A program made the position numbers and the translations under genes. From Anthoceros angustus (Eukaryota > Streptophyta > Anthocerotopsida > Anthocerotales > Anthocerotaceae): 64,000 nucleotides of DNA. Below, one piece after another: positions 22,019 through 33,308 of this stretch (positions within the stretch are counted from its first letter, which is position 1; each line of letters begins with the position of its first letter). The stretch spans positions 372,001-436,000 of the forward strand of contig VJWM01000003.1 in assembly GCA_010909165.1 (NCBI GenBank). Reading direction: 5' to 3'. The notes under the pieces are model-generated. The model saw only the letters and a program-made list of their open reading frames with translations. It did no database searches and was not told the origin of the DNA.

Positions 22019-24676
22019 GTGATTCACCAACTCTTCTCTTGTTGGTCTGGTTTGCACACCTTAGTACATACCGGGGCATCTTGGCACGGCCCGCATAGTG
22101 GTGCCTGCAATACCTCATCTTCCAATAGCGGTGCCTGCAATATGGCCACATTATGGCCACCGGATTTGTTGTGGTCCCAACAAATTGGTGGGTCTACAGG
22201 GATTCTACGAGGAGCTCCCGCTCACCTCACCGTATGGAGGGAACCGCCAGTATACTGCCCAGCATTCAGGTGCAGCAGTGTAGGGAATCCAGCACTTTCG
22301 ACAGAATGTGTGGCTGGGGAAGGATTGTCCAGCGATGGTCGTCGCCAGGAGCAGGGGCAGGAGCTGTTGTGGCGACAATTTTTTCTGGATCCTACCATGT
22401 GGTGGGACAACAGGCGAGAGAAAAGGAGCTCCCGTTCGCCTGACTTCCGGCATAAGGGCTCCGGTGAGGTCCTCTGGTTAAACAACACGTTCAAGCCATC
22501 TTGGGTGGATGAGCAGCTCGTTTGTTGGGATATGCAGATGGGCCATGGTACCTCTCCTTCCAACGTGCGCACGTTATGTCAGCAGGGGAAGCTAACTGAG
22601 GCCTTTTTAGCCCTGGAATCTCAGGCGCAGACGGACTGTCCTGTTTCTCAATCTCTGTTGTATACTGTGCTAAAAGTGTGTGCAGCCAAGAAGGATTTGG
22701 ATGTGGGGCGACGAGTGCATGATCTGTGTGTCAAACTCGGGTACGAGTCAGATGCATACTTGGGGAACCATATCTTGCGCATGTATGCAGGTGGAGGTAG
22801 GCTACAGGAGGCCATGGATGTGTTCACCAGGGTGGGCAAACCGGATGCCTTCATGTGGAGCTCCATAATTTCTGCCCATTCTAAGCATGGGAAACCTAAA
22901 GAGGCTGTAGTTTTGTACAATGAGGTGCGTAGCTCAGGTATGAAGGCGGATGCGCACGTCTTTGTAGCTGCCCTTCAGGCTTGTGCACTTGCTGCGGACT
23001 TGGAATCTGGCAGAAGAGTGCACTGTGATGTGTTGAACAGTGGCATTCCTCCCGACTTGTTTGTTGGGAACTCCCTGGTGGACATGTATGCAAAATGTGG
23101 CAAACTGGAAGAAGCATGCCGGGTTTTTGATAGCTTGGCCAGAAAGGATGTGGTGACATGGAATGCCCTGATTGCTGGGTATGCACAGCAAGGGCTCGGT
23201 CGAGAAGCGCTTCTTCTGTATGAGCGAATGGAGCAGGAGGGCCTGATTGTGGCTGACCAGGTTACTTTTGCTTGCCTTTTGAAGGCCTGTGCAAGCACTG
23301 GCGCCTTACAGAAGGGCAGGCAGGTGCACTTGCAGATCGTGGAAAGAGGCCTGGTGGGTAACATTCTGCTTAGCAACTGCCTCGTGGACATGTATGCAAA
23401 ATGTGGTGAACTGAGGGATGCACGTGGGGTTTTTGACAGCATGGCCACGAAGGATGTGGTGACATGGAATGCCGTTATAGCTGGGTATGCACAACAAGGG
23501 CTCGGGCAAGAGGCGCTTGATCTATATGGACAAATGGAGCAGGAAGGCCTGTTTATGGCTGATCAGGTTACTTTCGCTTGCCTTCTTAAGGCTTGTGCAT
23601 GCACTGGCGCCTTACAGATGGGCAGGCAGCTGCACTTACAGATTGTGGAAAGAGGACTGCTAGATAACATACTGGTTGGCACCTGCCTGGTGGACATGTA
23701 TGCAAAATGTGGTGAACTGGAAGAGGCATGCCGGGTTTTTGACAGCTTGGCCACGAAGGATGTTGTGGCATGGAATGCCCTAATATCTGGGTGTGGTACT
23801 TGTGATGAAGGTCACAAGGCACTAGCTTGTTTTGAGGAGATGTTAGCCGCCGGCATCCGACCTGATGATGCTACGTTCACTTGCCTTTTAGTAGCATGCA
23901 GTCATGAGGGACTGGTGAATGAGGGTCGCCAGCTCTTCAATTCCATGGTTGAAAAGTATGGCATGAAACCGACTATTGAGCATTACAGTTCCATGGTGGA
24001 TCTGCTTGGGCGTGCTGGCCATTTGAATGAAGCAGAGAAAATCCTATTATCATGTAAGGGCGATAGTAATGTTGTGGGGTTGAGGGCTTTGCTGAATGCC
24101 TGCAAAAGCTACGGGGATATAGAGAGGGCGGCTCGGTGTTTTGAAAGCCTAGTTAGACTGGAGCCTCAGCAGGCGTCCGGATATGTGCTTATGGCGAATG
24201 CCTATGCAGATGCAGGTATGTGGACAGATGTAGACAGGATTGAAACACAGAGAATGGCAGCAGGAGCTAAGAAGAAACCTGCAGTGGCTGGAATTGAGGT
24301 AAAGAACCAGGTACACACATTTGTGGTGGGAGAAAACAGGAATGATGTTTCGCTGACCGTAGAGAGCATGAATGCACTTCTGAAGCAGGAAGGGGGCCAC
24401 GTACCACACACAAAGTTGGTGTTGAAGCCAGTGTCTCAAAAGGAAAAGGAAGATATGCTTTGCGGGCATGCTGAGAAGCTAGCTCTGGCGTATGGTCTCT
24501 TGAACACTCCAAGTGGCACACCTTTGCTGGTAACGAAGAATCTACGCATGTGCAGTGATTGCCACAGTTCCACTGAGATCATGTCAAGGATTGAAAATAG
24601 AGACATTGTTGTAAGGGATGGGTACCGTGTGCATCGGTTCGCAGCTGGTTGTTGCAGTTGCAAGGGTCGACCCTAA
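22019..24676 (+). CDS. PLS-class PPR protein with DYW:KP-type C-terminus (candidate organelle U-to-C RNA editing factor)
   Basis: An intronless frame of up to 885 residues. PPR tracts read organelle RNA one base per motif. Alternating P, L and S motifs run from about residue 200 to 660, followed by E1/E2 motifs and a deaminase-like DYW domain. Three departures from canonical DYW proteins stand out: KPAVA (about 751-756) in place of the PG box, the HSE site reads HAE (about 816), and the last residues are CSCKGRP instead of GDYW. The zinc ligands HxE...CxxC (CSDC, about 844) and the terminal CSC are kept. These are the hallmarks of the DYW:KP subclass, shown in published work to support U-to-C conversion. 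The first ~170 residues do not look conserved; the ATG at 22532 (residue 172) is a plausible alternative start, so the targeting peptide is uncertain. It would act in plastid or mitochondrion. Confidence 0.92.
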   Translation: MIHQLFSCWSGLHTLVHTGASWHGPHSGACNTSSSNSGACNMATLWPPDLLWSQQIGGSTGILRGAPAHLTVWREPPVYCPAFRCSSVGNPALSTECVAGEGLSSDGRRQEQGQELLWRQFFLDPTMWWDNRREKRSSRSPDFRHKGSGEVLWLNNTFKPSWVDEQLVCWDMQMGHGTSPSNVRTLCQQGKLTEAFLALESQAQTDCPVSQSLLYTVLKVCAAKKDLDVGRRVHDLCVKLGYESDAYLGNHILRMYAGGGRLQEAMDVFTRVGKPDAFMWSSIISAHSKHGKPKEAVVLYNEVRSSGMKADAHVFVAALQACALAADLESGRRVHCDVLNSGIPPDLFVGNSLVDMYAKCGKLEEACRVFDSLARKDVVTWNALIAGYAQQGLGREALLLYERMEQEGLIVADQVTFACLLKACASTGALQKGRQVHLQIVERGLVGNILLSNCLVDMYAKCGELRDARGVFDSMATKDVVTWNAVIAGYAQQGLGQEALDLYGQMEQEGLFMADQVTFACLLKACACTGALQMGRQLHLQIVERGLLDNILVGTCLVDMYAKCGELEEACRVFDSLATKDVVAWNALISGCGTCDEGHKALACFEEMLAAGIRPDDATFTCLLVACSHEGLVNEGRQLFNSMVEKYGMKPTIEHYSSMVDLLGRAGHLNEAEKILLSCKGDSNVVGLRALLNACKSYGDIERAARCFESLVRLEPQQASGYVLMANAYADAGMWTDVDRIETQRMAAGAKKKPAVAGIEVKNQVHTFVVGENRNDVSLTVESMNALLKQEGGHVPHTKLVLKPVSQKEKEDMLCGHAEKLALAYGLLNTPSGTPLLVTKNLRMCSDCHSSTEIMSRIENRDIVVRDGYRVHRFAAGCCSCKGRP

Positions 24677-26515
24677 GGATGAACAATATCTAGCCAGAGC
24701 TAGATCTCCTTCATCCTTCGGGTTTGGATTGGGATAGGTAAATCGTAGCATTCATTGATGCTCGAGTCATATTATCCATTTTTTATGTTCATATTTCTTC
24801 ATATTCGCTCTTGTTGCAAACACTCGGACCTGGGAAACAAGCGAGGCAGGCCTAGGGCTTCTATCGTTCAACAGTGTCATGATGTGTTGCTTCTCTCTTG
24901 ATGCAGAAAACGTAGAAAGTTCGTCCTAGACGTTGAGAAACGAAGCTACATGCTTTTAGACTTACTTTCCACCTAAATCTTCTTTTTTTGAGAAAAACAA
25001 TTTAATAGAAAAATCTATCGATGTAAAAAAATTGAAGAAAAAAGTTAATATATTTTCAGATTTATTTTTATTAAAAAATAATTGTTTATTAGAAATAAAA
25101 AGTTAATTAAAAAAACCCATCCAGCAGAAAACAACCAAAGGAGACCGTGAGGATCGGAGGAAGCTCTCATCATGTTTAAGGCTTCAAGGGCCACAGGTTA
25201 ATAACGCTGTGATCATGCTTCATGCTTCAAGGACCAAAGGCTAATAATGCGGATGCCAGCACTAAGCAGTGGAGCCCACCATGTGGAAATTTACTGCCCA
25301 CCACGGGCGACTTTAGTTCCCGTGTCCATATTGCCCATGCTAAAGCTTCTTCCCATGCCCTATGCCCTATGCCCTAATGCCCCATGTCCCATGCTCCATG
25401 TTCCATACCCCATACCCCATTCCTCATAACTTAAGTCTCGCCTCATGCCTCAAGTCCATGCCCCATGCCCTCATGCCCTGGTGTTTATGGGATGAAAATA
25501 TTATATACTTATAATTTTAAAATTTATTTAAAAATTAAAAGATGTGCCTTTACTATGGTCGTGCTTTGATAGTGCAGTGATGTCATCTGTAAACCACTTA
25601 ACCCAGATTCGAAGTCCGTATGATGACTTGATTTCAAACCTTAATGTGATTTTTGGTTCCACACATTTTATTGCATTCTGGGATTAGGTTCCCTCACATT
25701 TTATTGCAATATGGGATAAGATAAACTTCCTCTTCCATCTTTTTCCGTTCGGAGTAGTCACTAGAATGCATTTCATAACAATACAGGCGATTGCCTTGGA
25801 TGGGTGCATTGCATAGCTCAGGTACCTTCAACCGCATGGATGAATGGATACAAGGAGAGTAAGATGCAAGGATACAAGGAGAATAAGATGTCGGGTTGTG
25901 GGGACGACGTCAGGTGAAATGGATGCATGGATACAAGGAGAAAAAGATAAAGGGTTGCGGGGATGACGTCAAGTGAAAGAAGGTAGAAGAGGAAGTTTAT
26001 GTAATGTAATATAATATATTGCATTCTTCATATCATATAAAAGAAGGTAGAAGAGAAAGTTTATCTAAGATGGAAGAGGGAGTTTCTCTAACATAATACA
26101 TTTGAGTGGAAGAAGGTGGAAGAGCATGTATTGCATAGTTTTGACTAGATCTTGTTCATCCTTAGAGTCTATCCTTGCATCTGCAACAACCATCCTTACA
26201 TCTGCACACCCATGGGTACCCATCCCCATCTCTATTTTCAATCCTTGGTAGCATAAAACTGGTCAAATAAGATAAGAAGTCGACATCCTTCCGAGTCATT
26301 AAACATTGGTTGTTTCTTACATCGTAGAGGTGTCAGCCCGGTGGCGAAGTATATCAAGATATTTCCGAGATAGTTACCTAGCAACTCTGCCTCCCTCAAG
26401 CTAATTCTGAGTCCACTGAGAGTGTGGAAAGCAGCTTCAGCTCTAGAGGCCGAGAGTCTCCGCCACGGCTGGATGTGCCGTGATTTGAAGGCACGATATC
26501 CAAGCCCTCCGATTC
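24677..26515. other. Intergenic region, no gene recognised
   Basis: Bases 25325-25480 are a low-complexity run of ATGCCC/ATGCCCCATG words. Between 25835 and 26130 the phrases ATGGATACAAGGAGA and AAGAAGGTAGAAGAG recur several times. A weak tRNA-like T-arm is noted under rejected items. The 3' UTR of the nucleotidase gene (ends at 26516) lies at the right edge. Confidence 0.5.
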
Positions 26516-29500
26516 TTAGGGCTCACTTATCAGGTCATGTGGCATACAATCTTCGGTCGTTCTGTAGCTCTTGTCCGGTGAATAGTAGCACAAGTTTGTC
26601 ACATTACTCGCATAGAGGCAAGCAAACCTCTCCACCTGCACATTTACAGTATTGATAATATGTTCAGAGGCATCAAATCATAACAGTGAGAGCTAGACGT
26701 GGAGGCAAAGCTCTAGCGAGCAGAAGAGCGGACACAGGAGGAAAGGCGGAGAGGGAGGACTATCCCCACCTGGTGGGCGAACCGAGAATTTTGATATCCT
26801 GTCTTCATAAGCTGACCCCATATCTTGTGAAACTGAGGGACACAATTTTTTATTACCAAATCTTTACGTCAGAGGAAAAGGAATTACATTGGGCCAGAGT
26901 TTGCAGCACTTACCAGGCGATGACATTCTCTTTGAGCCTCCCGATGTGATTCACGGACTTGGCCTCTCTTGTCCTGAAAGTGCCATGCACAACAGATAAG
27001 AACCCACCAACGAACGTAGGCTGCGTGGAACACATGTATGGCAAGTGCAAGATTTCATGTGAGAAAGCCACCTGCAAAGCATGCAATTCAGAAGACATTA
27101 TCTCACGTTCTTCCTCCGAATAGCCGTCAAATCTGTTGGGGCACTCAGAACAGTTAGGACATTTGTTTCACGCAACAAAGATTCACCTGGCACTTAAGTC
27201 ATGGATCTACAAGCTTCAGCTTTGAAGCTGACACTATCTGTTTAGGATACATTGACATACCTCAGAGCCCATTCCAAGCGATGTAAGGTATCTTCCAACC
27301 CATCCCGCTCCTGTCGCAGTTCCCAAATTTCCTACATGCACCACAGGATGAAAATACAACGACAAAAATGAGCCAGTCCGGGGCAGCGAAGTTGGGCAGC
27401 GAATTCATGTCTAGAATGATGGCTGGAAGGCGGACAAAGGGAGTCACACCTTACGAACAGCAGCTGTCTGTTGCAACAGCTCAAGCTCATGTGCAAGCTC
27501 AGGTACCACAAGCATTGTCCTCCAACCTGCATGAGAGGCGCTTGATGAGACAGCTTATTACTTATCAAGTGATGGTTGCAATGAACAACTATGTCGTAAG
27601 TGAATGGAGAAAGCAACATCTTACCCAGCTGCTTCTTGCTCCGCAAAATATCCCCATAAATGTGGTCTCCAACATAGAGGACCTACCAACAAACTGCACT
27701 CATTAGATGTGAAAATGTGAATGCAAGCAATAAATATTGCAACAACTTTCAGTTGGGCAAGCACCTTTTCCCCTGCCTCAATGCCCAGCAGTCTGTGAAG
27801 GTGTCCCACACTTCCACCCTAATGACAGCATTGCCACAAATATTGTGAACTGTGCTACTTGCAATCTGACGAGGACCCAGAGTAAATGACGGAACCCATG
27901 TAGAATACAGCGCAAACCACTTGCCTGAAATACTCTGCAGGCTTGACTAGTTTCATCCCGAGACTGCCGCTGATAATTAGATGCAATATCACCGACCTGT
28001 GTCAAGCATTACTTCGATCAGTAGACCATCTCCGCGACTGCATCCAGGACCGTCATGTATACAGACCTGAACCATAGGAGTGCCGTTGTCACTGTTTCGG
28101 AGCATTCCTGTGTTGATATCGACTTCAAACAGGGGAGCTCGAGTACCATCCATGAAGAAGGCAGGTTTGGCACTGGAATGTGCATTGTCATAAATAATCA
28201 GCAAGGCAATTACATTCAAACTTGAGATCGACAAGTTCCTAGGATAGAAGGATAGATCAGACGAGTTCTGGTGGTCAAGAAAACTCTCAACCAAGGAATG
28301 GAAAAGCCATGTCAGTATGGTGAGGAGGTTAGAACCTGCCAGTGATCACAAGATCGAAGTAATTTAGCCACTCGTCATCTCGAGGATTACCAACACTTGC
28401 TCCACTTTTGCCAAACACGTAATTCATCACCACATGTGTGTAATCCCAAAGACTGTATACACCCAATAGGTCTGTGTGTGTAAGTCTGCCTCATCAGCAA
28501 TCTTGGTAGATAATCTGAATCAACGTTTCAATAACCTGAATCACTACAGAACTTGGAGCAAAACAACAAGACTTCAAAAAACTCACCTGTTTGTTACCAG
28601 GAACGTCATCCGACCAGAGTCTCTAAGCATTTTCAGCATGGGAACTAAATGAAGATCTTCATGGATATATCTACCACACAAATTTCAATGTAGTTACTGG
28701 CCCCACCAAGCTACCTCTAACATGTTGTACCATGTCTTCGACAGAGAAATTCCAGAGATGCCAAAAAGCTTTGCCAGATAGTGGTTAAGGTGATCTACTT
28801 GCTTACTCGCCAGGATTAGACGCAACAGCCAGCTTCAAAGTGCCATCACGATGACACAGATCAACTGCTGCCCTGACATCCTTGTATATCTGAGCATAGC
28901 TACACAACCACAACAAACAGGCAACAGACAAGTAAACGCTTATTTGTCAAGTCCTATCATTAATCATCTGAACAAGAAGATGACAAGCAACTGAAAACGT
29001 TTCTCCATATCTCTGTAGTACATGCAATGGTCCATGTTTGGCTGGAGGAAAGCTGGCAAGAAGAGGCAACTTACTTGGAACCTCCCACAACGCCATCAAT
29101 GCACAGGACTCTGTGAGCACAACGAGAGTGTCAGGGGATGGAGGGTGACAGGGGATCAAGGGTGACAGTAGTGTTAACAGTACAAGCAAATGGAAAAATG
29201 AGGTGTGTACTCTGAGCTAGATGGCATCTTTTCTGGGGAAGCATCTTTCAGCTCAACTAGCTGTGCAAAGAGGTAGGCTTCTGCTAGAGAAAACAAGGTA
29301 TCAATAAGAGCATAGTCTGGCTCATCATAGGATTCTCTTGCGAGTGTGCTTCCATAGGTTTTATGTCGCTCTTCCCTGGAGAGCTCTCGGAAGCCATGAT
29401 AAGCCACCTTGACATACTTGTGCCTGTCCATCTACAAAGCCCGTTGGGAAAGACCACTTAGGGTCAGTAAGGTTCCAGGACTTAGAATTCTCCTTAGCCC

Positions 29501-30542
29501 ATGAACAAAAGAGCTATTAGACAATCACCTTTATGATGTTACCCCGCCTCTTATCAAGCACAAGACCTCGCACCATATAGCTCCAATCAAACTTCCATTG
29601 CAACAGCTACATACAATTCGCCCCCCGGAATCTCAGCTGTGAATTTTCAAGCTATTCATTGTTGAAAAACATCCAAGAAAGGAAAGTTTGGACGCTGGTA
29701 GACTGACCTCCTCAGGATATCCAAGATTTTGAACAAGCTTTTTGACCGTGCCGTTGTAGGCCAATGTTTCAAACGTGTCAGGTTTATATTGAGCAAGAGT
29801 GTAATCCATATCAAATCCTACAGCAACAATGCTCTTCATGTTGAGGGACCTGTTACAAAAGATCTGGTTCCTCGTGTTCACTGGCTCAACCCATCCACGA
29901 GCAGTCCAAGGGGGACTGTCAGCACAGCTTATGCGGACAGAAAGGGAGGGGTGATCAAGCGTTGTTGGAGCAGGCTCCAGTTTCTGAGCTGGAACGTCAC
30001 TACCGCCTTTCCTTTTCCTGGCGCTCCCTGGAGGAGGATATCAAATATCAAATACAGCAGCATTGTTTAGACAACATGAACCTCTATTCTTGGTCCACTC
30101 ACCGCCAAGCATGTTCCTGCTGAGCGAGAAAACATGCAGCTGACCAGCCGTCTACCGAGTTATCTAGGGAATTGTAGACTATGGCCGATAAAGTGACGAC
30201 AATGTGGACCTCTGGACACCGAAGCTGATACTCAGGAGATGACCTACCGTCTTCCATGGTGTCCACCACAGCAGTCTCTTCCATTCCAGCCCTGCAACAC
30301 ATCACTGTACTTGTTCCATAAGCACCACTCTGGTATTGGCCATCCTTGCTTGAAACACGTGCAACCAGCCTTCTCCATGCTAGCAGACCCGATTGAGGCC
30401 CATATGAAGACCGCTCTGTCTGGAGCGTCTGCAACCTGGACAAAGATGCTGGAACTGGAATGCAGCTTGACGTATGCCCAAAGTTCAGCATCAAGGACCT
30501 ATGCAACTGGTGCATAGTAGGTGCACTCACGCCACCTAACAT
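26516..30542 (-). CDS. HAD-superfamily 5'-nucleotidase, IMP/GMP-specific (NT5C2-like) family
   Basis: Hydrolyses purine nucleoside 5'-monophosphates in related enzymes. My 17-exon minus-strand model (30542-30248, 30027-29708, 29606-29529, 29431-29211, 28899-28807, 28670-28587, 28452-28336, 28172-28067, 27996-27925, 27818-27765, 27682-27625, 27526-27450, 27331-27261, 27132-27072, 26973-26914, 26832-26770, 26635-26516) yields 649 residues in one frame. Motif I FDMDYT with nucleophile Asp171 and Asp173, motif II FLVTNS, and motif IV YVGDHIYGD (about 483-491) are intact. The C-terminus FHKIWGQLMKTGYQNSRF matches plant homologues. The first ~95 residues resemble an organelle presequence (Arg/Ser/Leu-rich, few acidic). 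One intron (27924-27819) uses a GC donor. The intron between exons 4 and 5 is about 310 bp, the longest. Confidence 0.92.
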
Positions 30543-31886
30543 GGCTTACACTCAAGTGCACATTGCTTAGTACACTTGATCGGATGGAAACTTTCCAGTA
30601 GCAACGCTTATCTAAACATCCCTGTGCCCCTCAATTGCTTCCTACACGGTGGGCACAGTCTAGCAGGTGGTGAATAAAGCGCTTCAGAGATGTACCTGGA
30701 TCAGCAACAAACATTCAAGCATCAGTACGCTGCGCCATGCACAGCACACAGACAGACCGAATTTAATTACACTAGAATTCAACACAGCCAGAAAGGCAGG
30801 GGACATCCACGAACAGATCCCTGCTCTCCCTTCCAGCGAAGAAGAAAATCAAAACAGATGAGAGGAAACCGACGCCAAAGTCCATCGTTTTCACTCTGTG
30901 CATACCAGATTCGAACGCCAACCTCCTGCTCAGCTGGAGGAGGTAGCTCGCTGAGTGAATTGCGGGTGACAGTCGCCGAATCATTCAGAAATCCGTCAAT
31001 TGATTTTTGCCAGGAATGCAGTGGTCTGTGCCTCGCATTAACTGTTGCAAGCACACTCCTCGCGTCCAGGCTTGTCCAGAATCGTTGGGGACAGCGGGGA
31101 CGTGGGTGGGAATCAGGATAATCGGTAGAAGCCAAGATGGTAAGAATTGCCTCCCCTCCAGCAGAGTATCAGGTTATGCAGGAGAAACGACCTGAACAGC
31201 AGCGAATGAGCTTCGACCGCCTCCATCCTTCCATCTTCACAGCCACAGATGAGCTTCTCAGAAGCCCAGCAAAAGCCTGTTCAAAAATTTCAGTGGCAAT
31301 TCCCACCAGCTGCAACGGATTCGGAGCTCAACAGTCCTGGGGATCTCAGGGGTCGCCTGTTCACAAATCCAGCGGGCTTGGATGGCAAATTTTCAAACAC
31401 AGCTGGCCCGGTATCGCGGCTTCACCAAATGTTATCCGAAGGCTCCTGGCCAGGCCGGGCCGGGCATAATGGGATCATAAGCACATGCTTTCTTACCCGA
31501 CATATCACTTACCTGATTTCTCACCCGACAATTTGCTTGTCAGCGCTTTTGTTGCTTATCTTCCTGTTCTTCGACGCCGTTAGCATGTTGGCAGGTGCTT
31601 CAGAGGTTCTTCCACACGTGTGTTTCCGTATGTTTTTAGGCCCTTATGTCGTCAGTTGTCCAGAAGTGATGTACATACATTCATGAATTTCAAGGCAGAA
31701 AAGGATGGGCGGATGATAAACAAAGGCATGCCCCAGTTGAGCGAGGCTCCGGACTTGATGAGGAAACCAAAGTGCTCATCAAAGGTTACTCCTTATCATC
31801 CATGGCAACACCAGAACAGGACGGGAGGGCTACTGCAACTAGTGGAAACCATGACAAAGGGACAGAAACCAGAGTTAGGTCTCTGC
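30543..31886. other. Spacer between nucleotidase and J-domain genes
   Basis: It should hold the nucleotidase promoter at its left end and the 3' UTR of the J-domain gene at its right end. A plus-strand frame at 31249-31686 (listed separately) is the only candidate coding piece. Confidence 0.4.
31249..31686 (+). CDS. Hypothetical 145-residue frame, unrecognised
   Basis: The frame starts MSFSEAQQKPVQKF and reads like ordinary protein for the first 75 residues, then enters a hydrophobic stretch (LSALLLLIFLFF) that may be an intron read through. No domain was recognised and no splice partner found. It overlaps another open frame at 31137-31469. It may be chance. Confidence 0.18.
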   Translation: MSFSEAQQKPVQKFQWQFPPAATDSELNSPGDLRGRLFTNPAGLDGKFSNTAGPVSRLHQMLSEGSWPGRAGHNGIISTCFLTRHITYLISHPTICLSALLLLIFLFFDAVSMLAGASEVLPHVCFRMFLGPYVVSCPEVMYIHS

Positions 31887-33308
31887 CTACAGGATAACTT
31901 CTTCGGCGTACTCTGGACTTCCACAACCAGGAGACAGGTCGTCATAAATCGTCCAATAGTCCGTGGAGTGTTTGTATTCCTGTGGGGGAGACAGGCCAGC
32001 ACAGCTACAGCGTTGGTCGGACAAACGTACTGGGGACTGAAGCCATTACTCCAGCATAGTAGGAAGAAAGGACTTACACTTCGCAAAACACGCAGGCTCG
32101 GGAGGGACGAGAATGCAGCACCCTCCATTGGATCTGCACGCCACTCGGAGCTGCCGACCTCTGTGTACAGAGGCTCGATCTCCACCAGATCCAGGCACTG
32201 GGCAGACAAGTCTGTCTTAGACAAGGGCTGCAAGACGACCTACCATCCACACAGTCTTAAAAGACTCTGAGCAAAGGAATGTGGAAGTGACGAACCTCCA
32301 GGGGTAACTTGTCCCGATCCCCCCGGTCTGCAGCAAAAGAGTTGTGTCAGAAGAGCTGATGGTCACTCAGCATCGTATGCAGCAGCATGTTCTGCAAAGC
32401 CAACCGCAAACTGACTGTAGTCTACCACCGACCTTTATTTCTTCCAACTAGAAGACCAACACCTGTTACATCCAAGAAAGCAGCGAGTGAAGATGAGGTA
32501 CAGGGGAAACGAATGAGGCCAACACGCAGCACCGACAACACCTCATGCATTTCAGCAAACCCACCTTTAATGCGGCCATCTTGATGTTGGGCTCGGGCAG
32601 CATCTGACAGTGGATACTCCACAACGTCACCCACTTCAGCCTCCCTTTCAATCTGCGAATGGCCATCAGGGGACGAGGCATCCGCATCTGATCTGGCAGC
32701 AGATGAGGATCGGGCATCACCTTTCCTGGATCTGCATACCCCATCCCACAGTGCTGGATGCTCCATCACTACTGACTTGCACACACACTACTCAGCCAAG
32801 ACAGACACACAAGACAGACACCATACTTGCGCTGGAAAGGCTTGAATTCGTCCCAGGTATCCCAGACGTCCCAAGCAGCACCCTTGCTGTTCCGGGCACC
32901 ACCTTTCAACCCTGCTGCACCGTGCACATCGTAGATGGCTCTCGCTTCCTCATCAATCAGCACCTGGTATAGTTCCCCATATCTTCCTACATGAACATCA
33001 CCGAATCTCTCTTGGGAGAAGTCCACCGCCCATCACTCTCATCTTATTCCCAAGCATACCATGAACACCACGAGACACAACATCCTCACACAAACCTCGT
33101 AGGCGGTGCTGAGCTCCACAAAGCGGCGCTGGGCGTCGGGGTGCTGGCTCACATCGGGGTGGTGCTCCCTGGCCAGACGCCGGTACGCAGTTTTGAGCTG
33201 GGCAGGAGTGGCGGCTCGCTGCACCTGCAACACGGAGTAGTAGTCTGCCTCGCCTGCGGAGCAGCGCACGCAGCAGAGCGAGGCTCGGCACGCCAAAGCT
33301 GCCGCCAT
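31887..33308 (-). CDS. J-domain (DnaJ-type) protein, probably organelle-targeted
   Basis: A seven-exon minus-strand model (33308-33096, 32963-32827, 32731-32565, 32462-32433, 32327-32296, 32227-32078, 31979-31887) gives 273 residues. The J domain covers about residues 21-85 with the HPD tripeptide at 50-52 (REHHPDVS), which stimulates Hsp70 ATPase activity. There is no Gly/Phe-rich linker and no zinc-finger region, so it is a type III (DnaJC-like) co-chaperone. The rest has a Ser/Asp-rich linker, a VGDVVEYPLSD segment, GLLVGRNK and a C-terminus with YWTIYDDLSPGCGSPEYAEE, which I do not assign to a named domain. The first 20 residues (Ala, Arg, Cys, Ser, no acid before 20) could be the start of a transit peptide. 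It lies head to head with the HIT gene. Confidence 0.85.

Noticed and set aside
25560-25625. tRNA- or SINE-like AGATTCGAAGTCC
   Set aside because: A weak B-box alone; no A-box at the right distance and no second copy in the window.
30100-30150. A possible 14-base micro-exon in the nucleotidase gene
   Set aside because: Including it leads to a frame with an early stop. Joining 30248 directly to 30027 keeps the frame.
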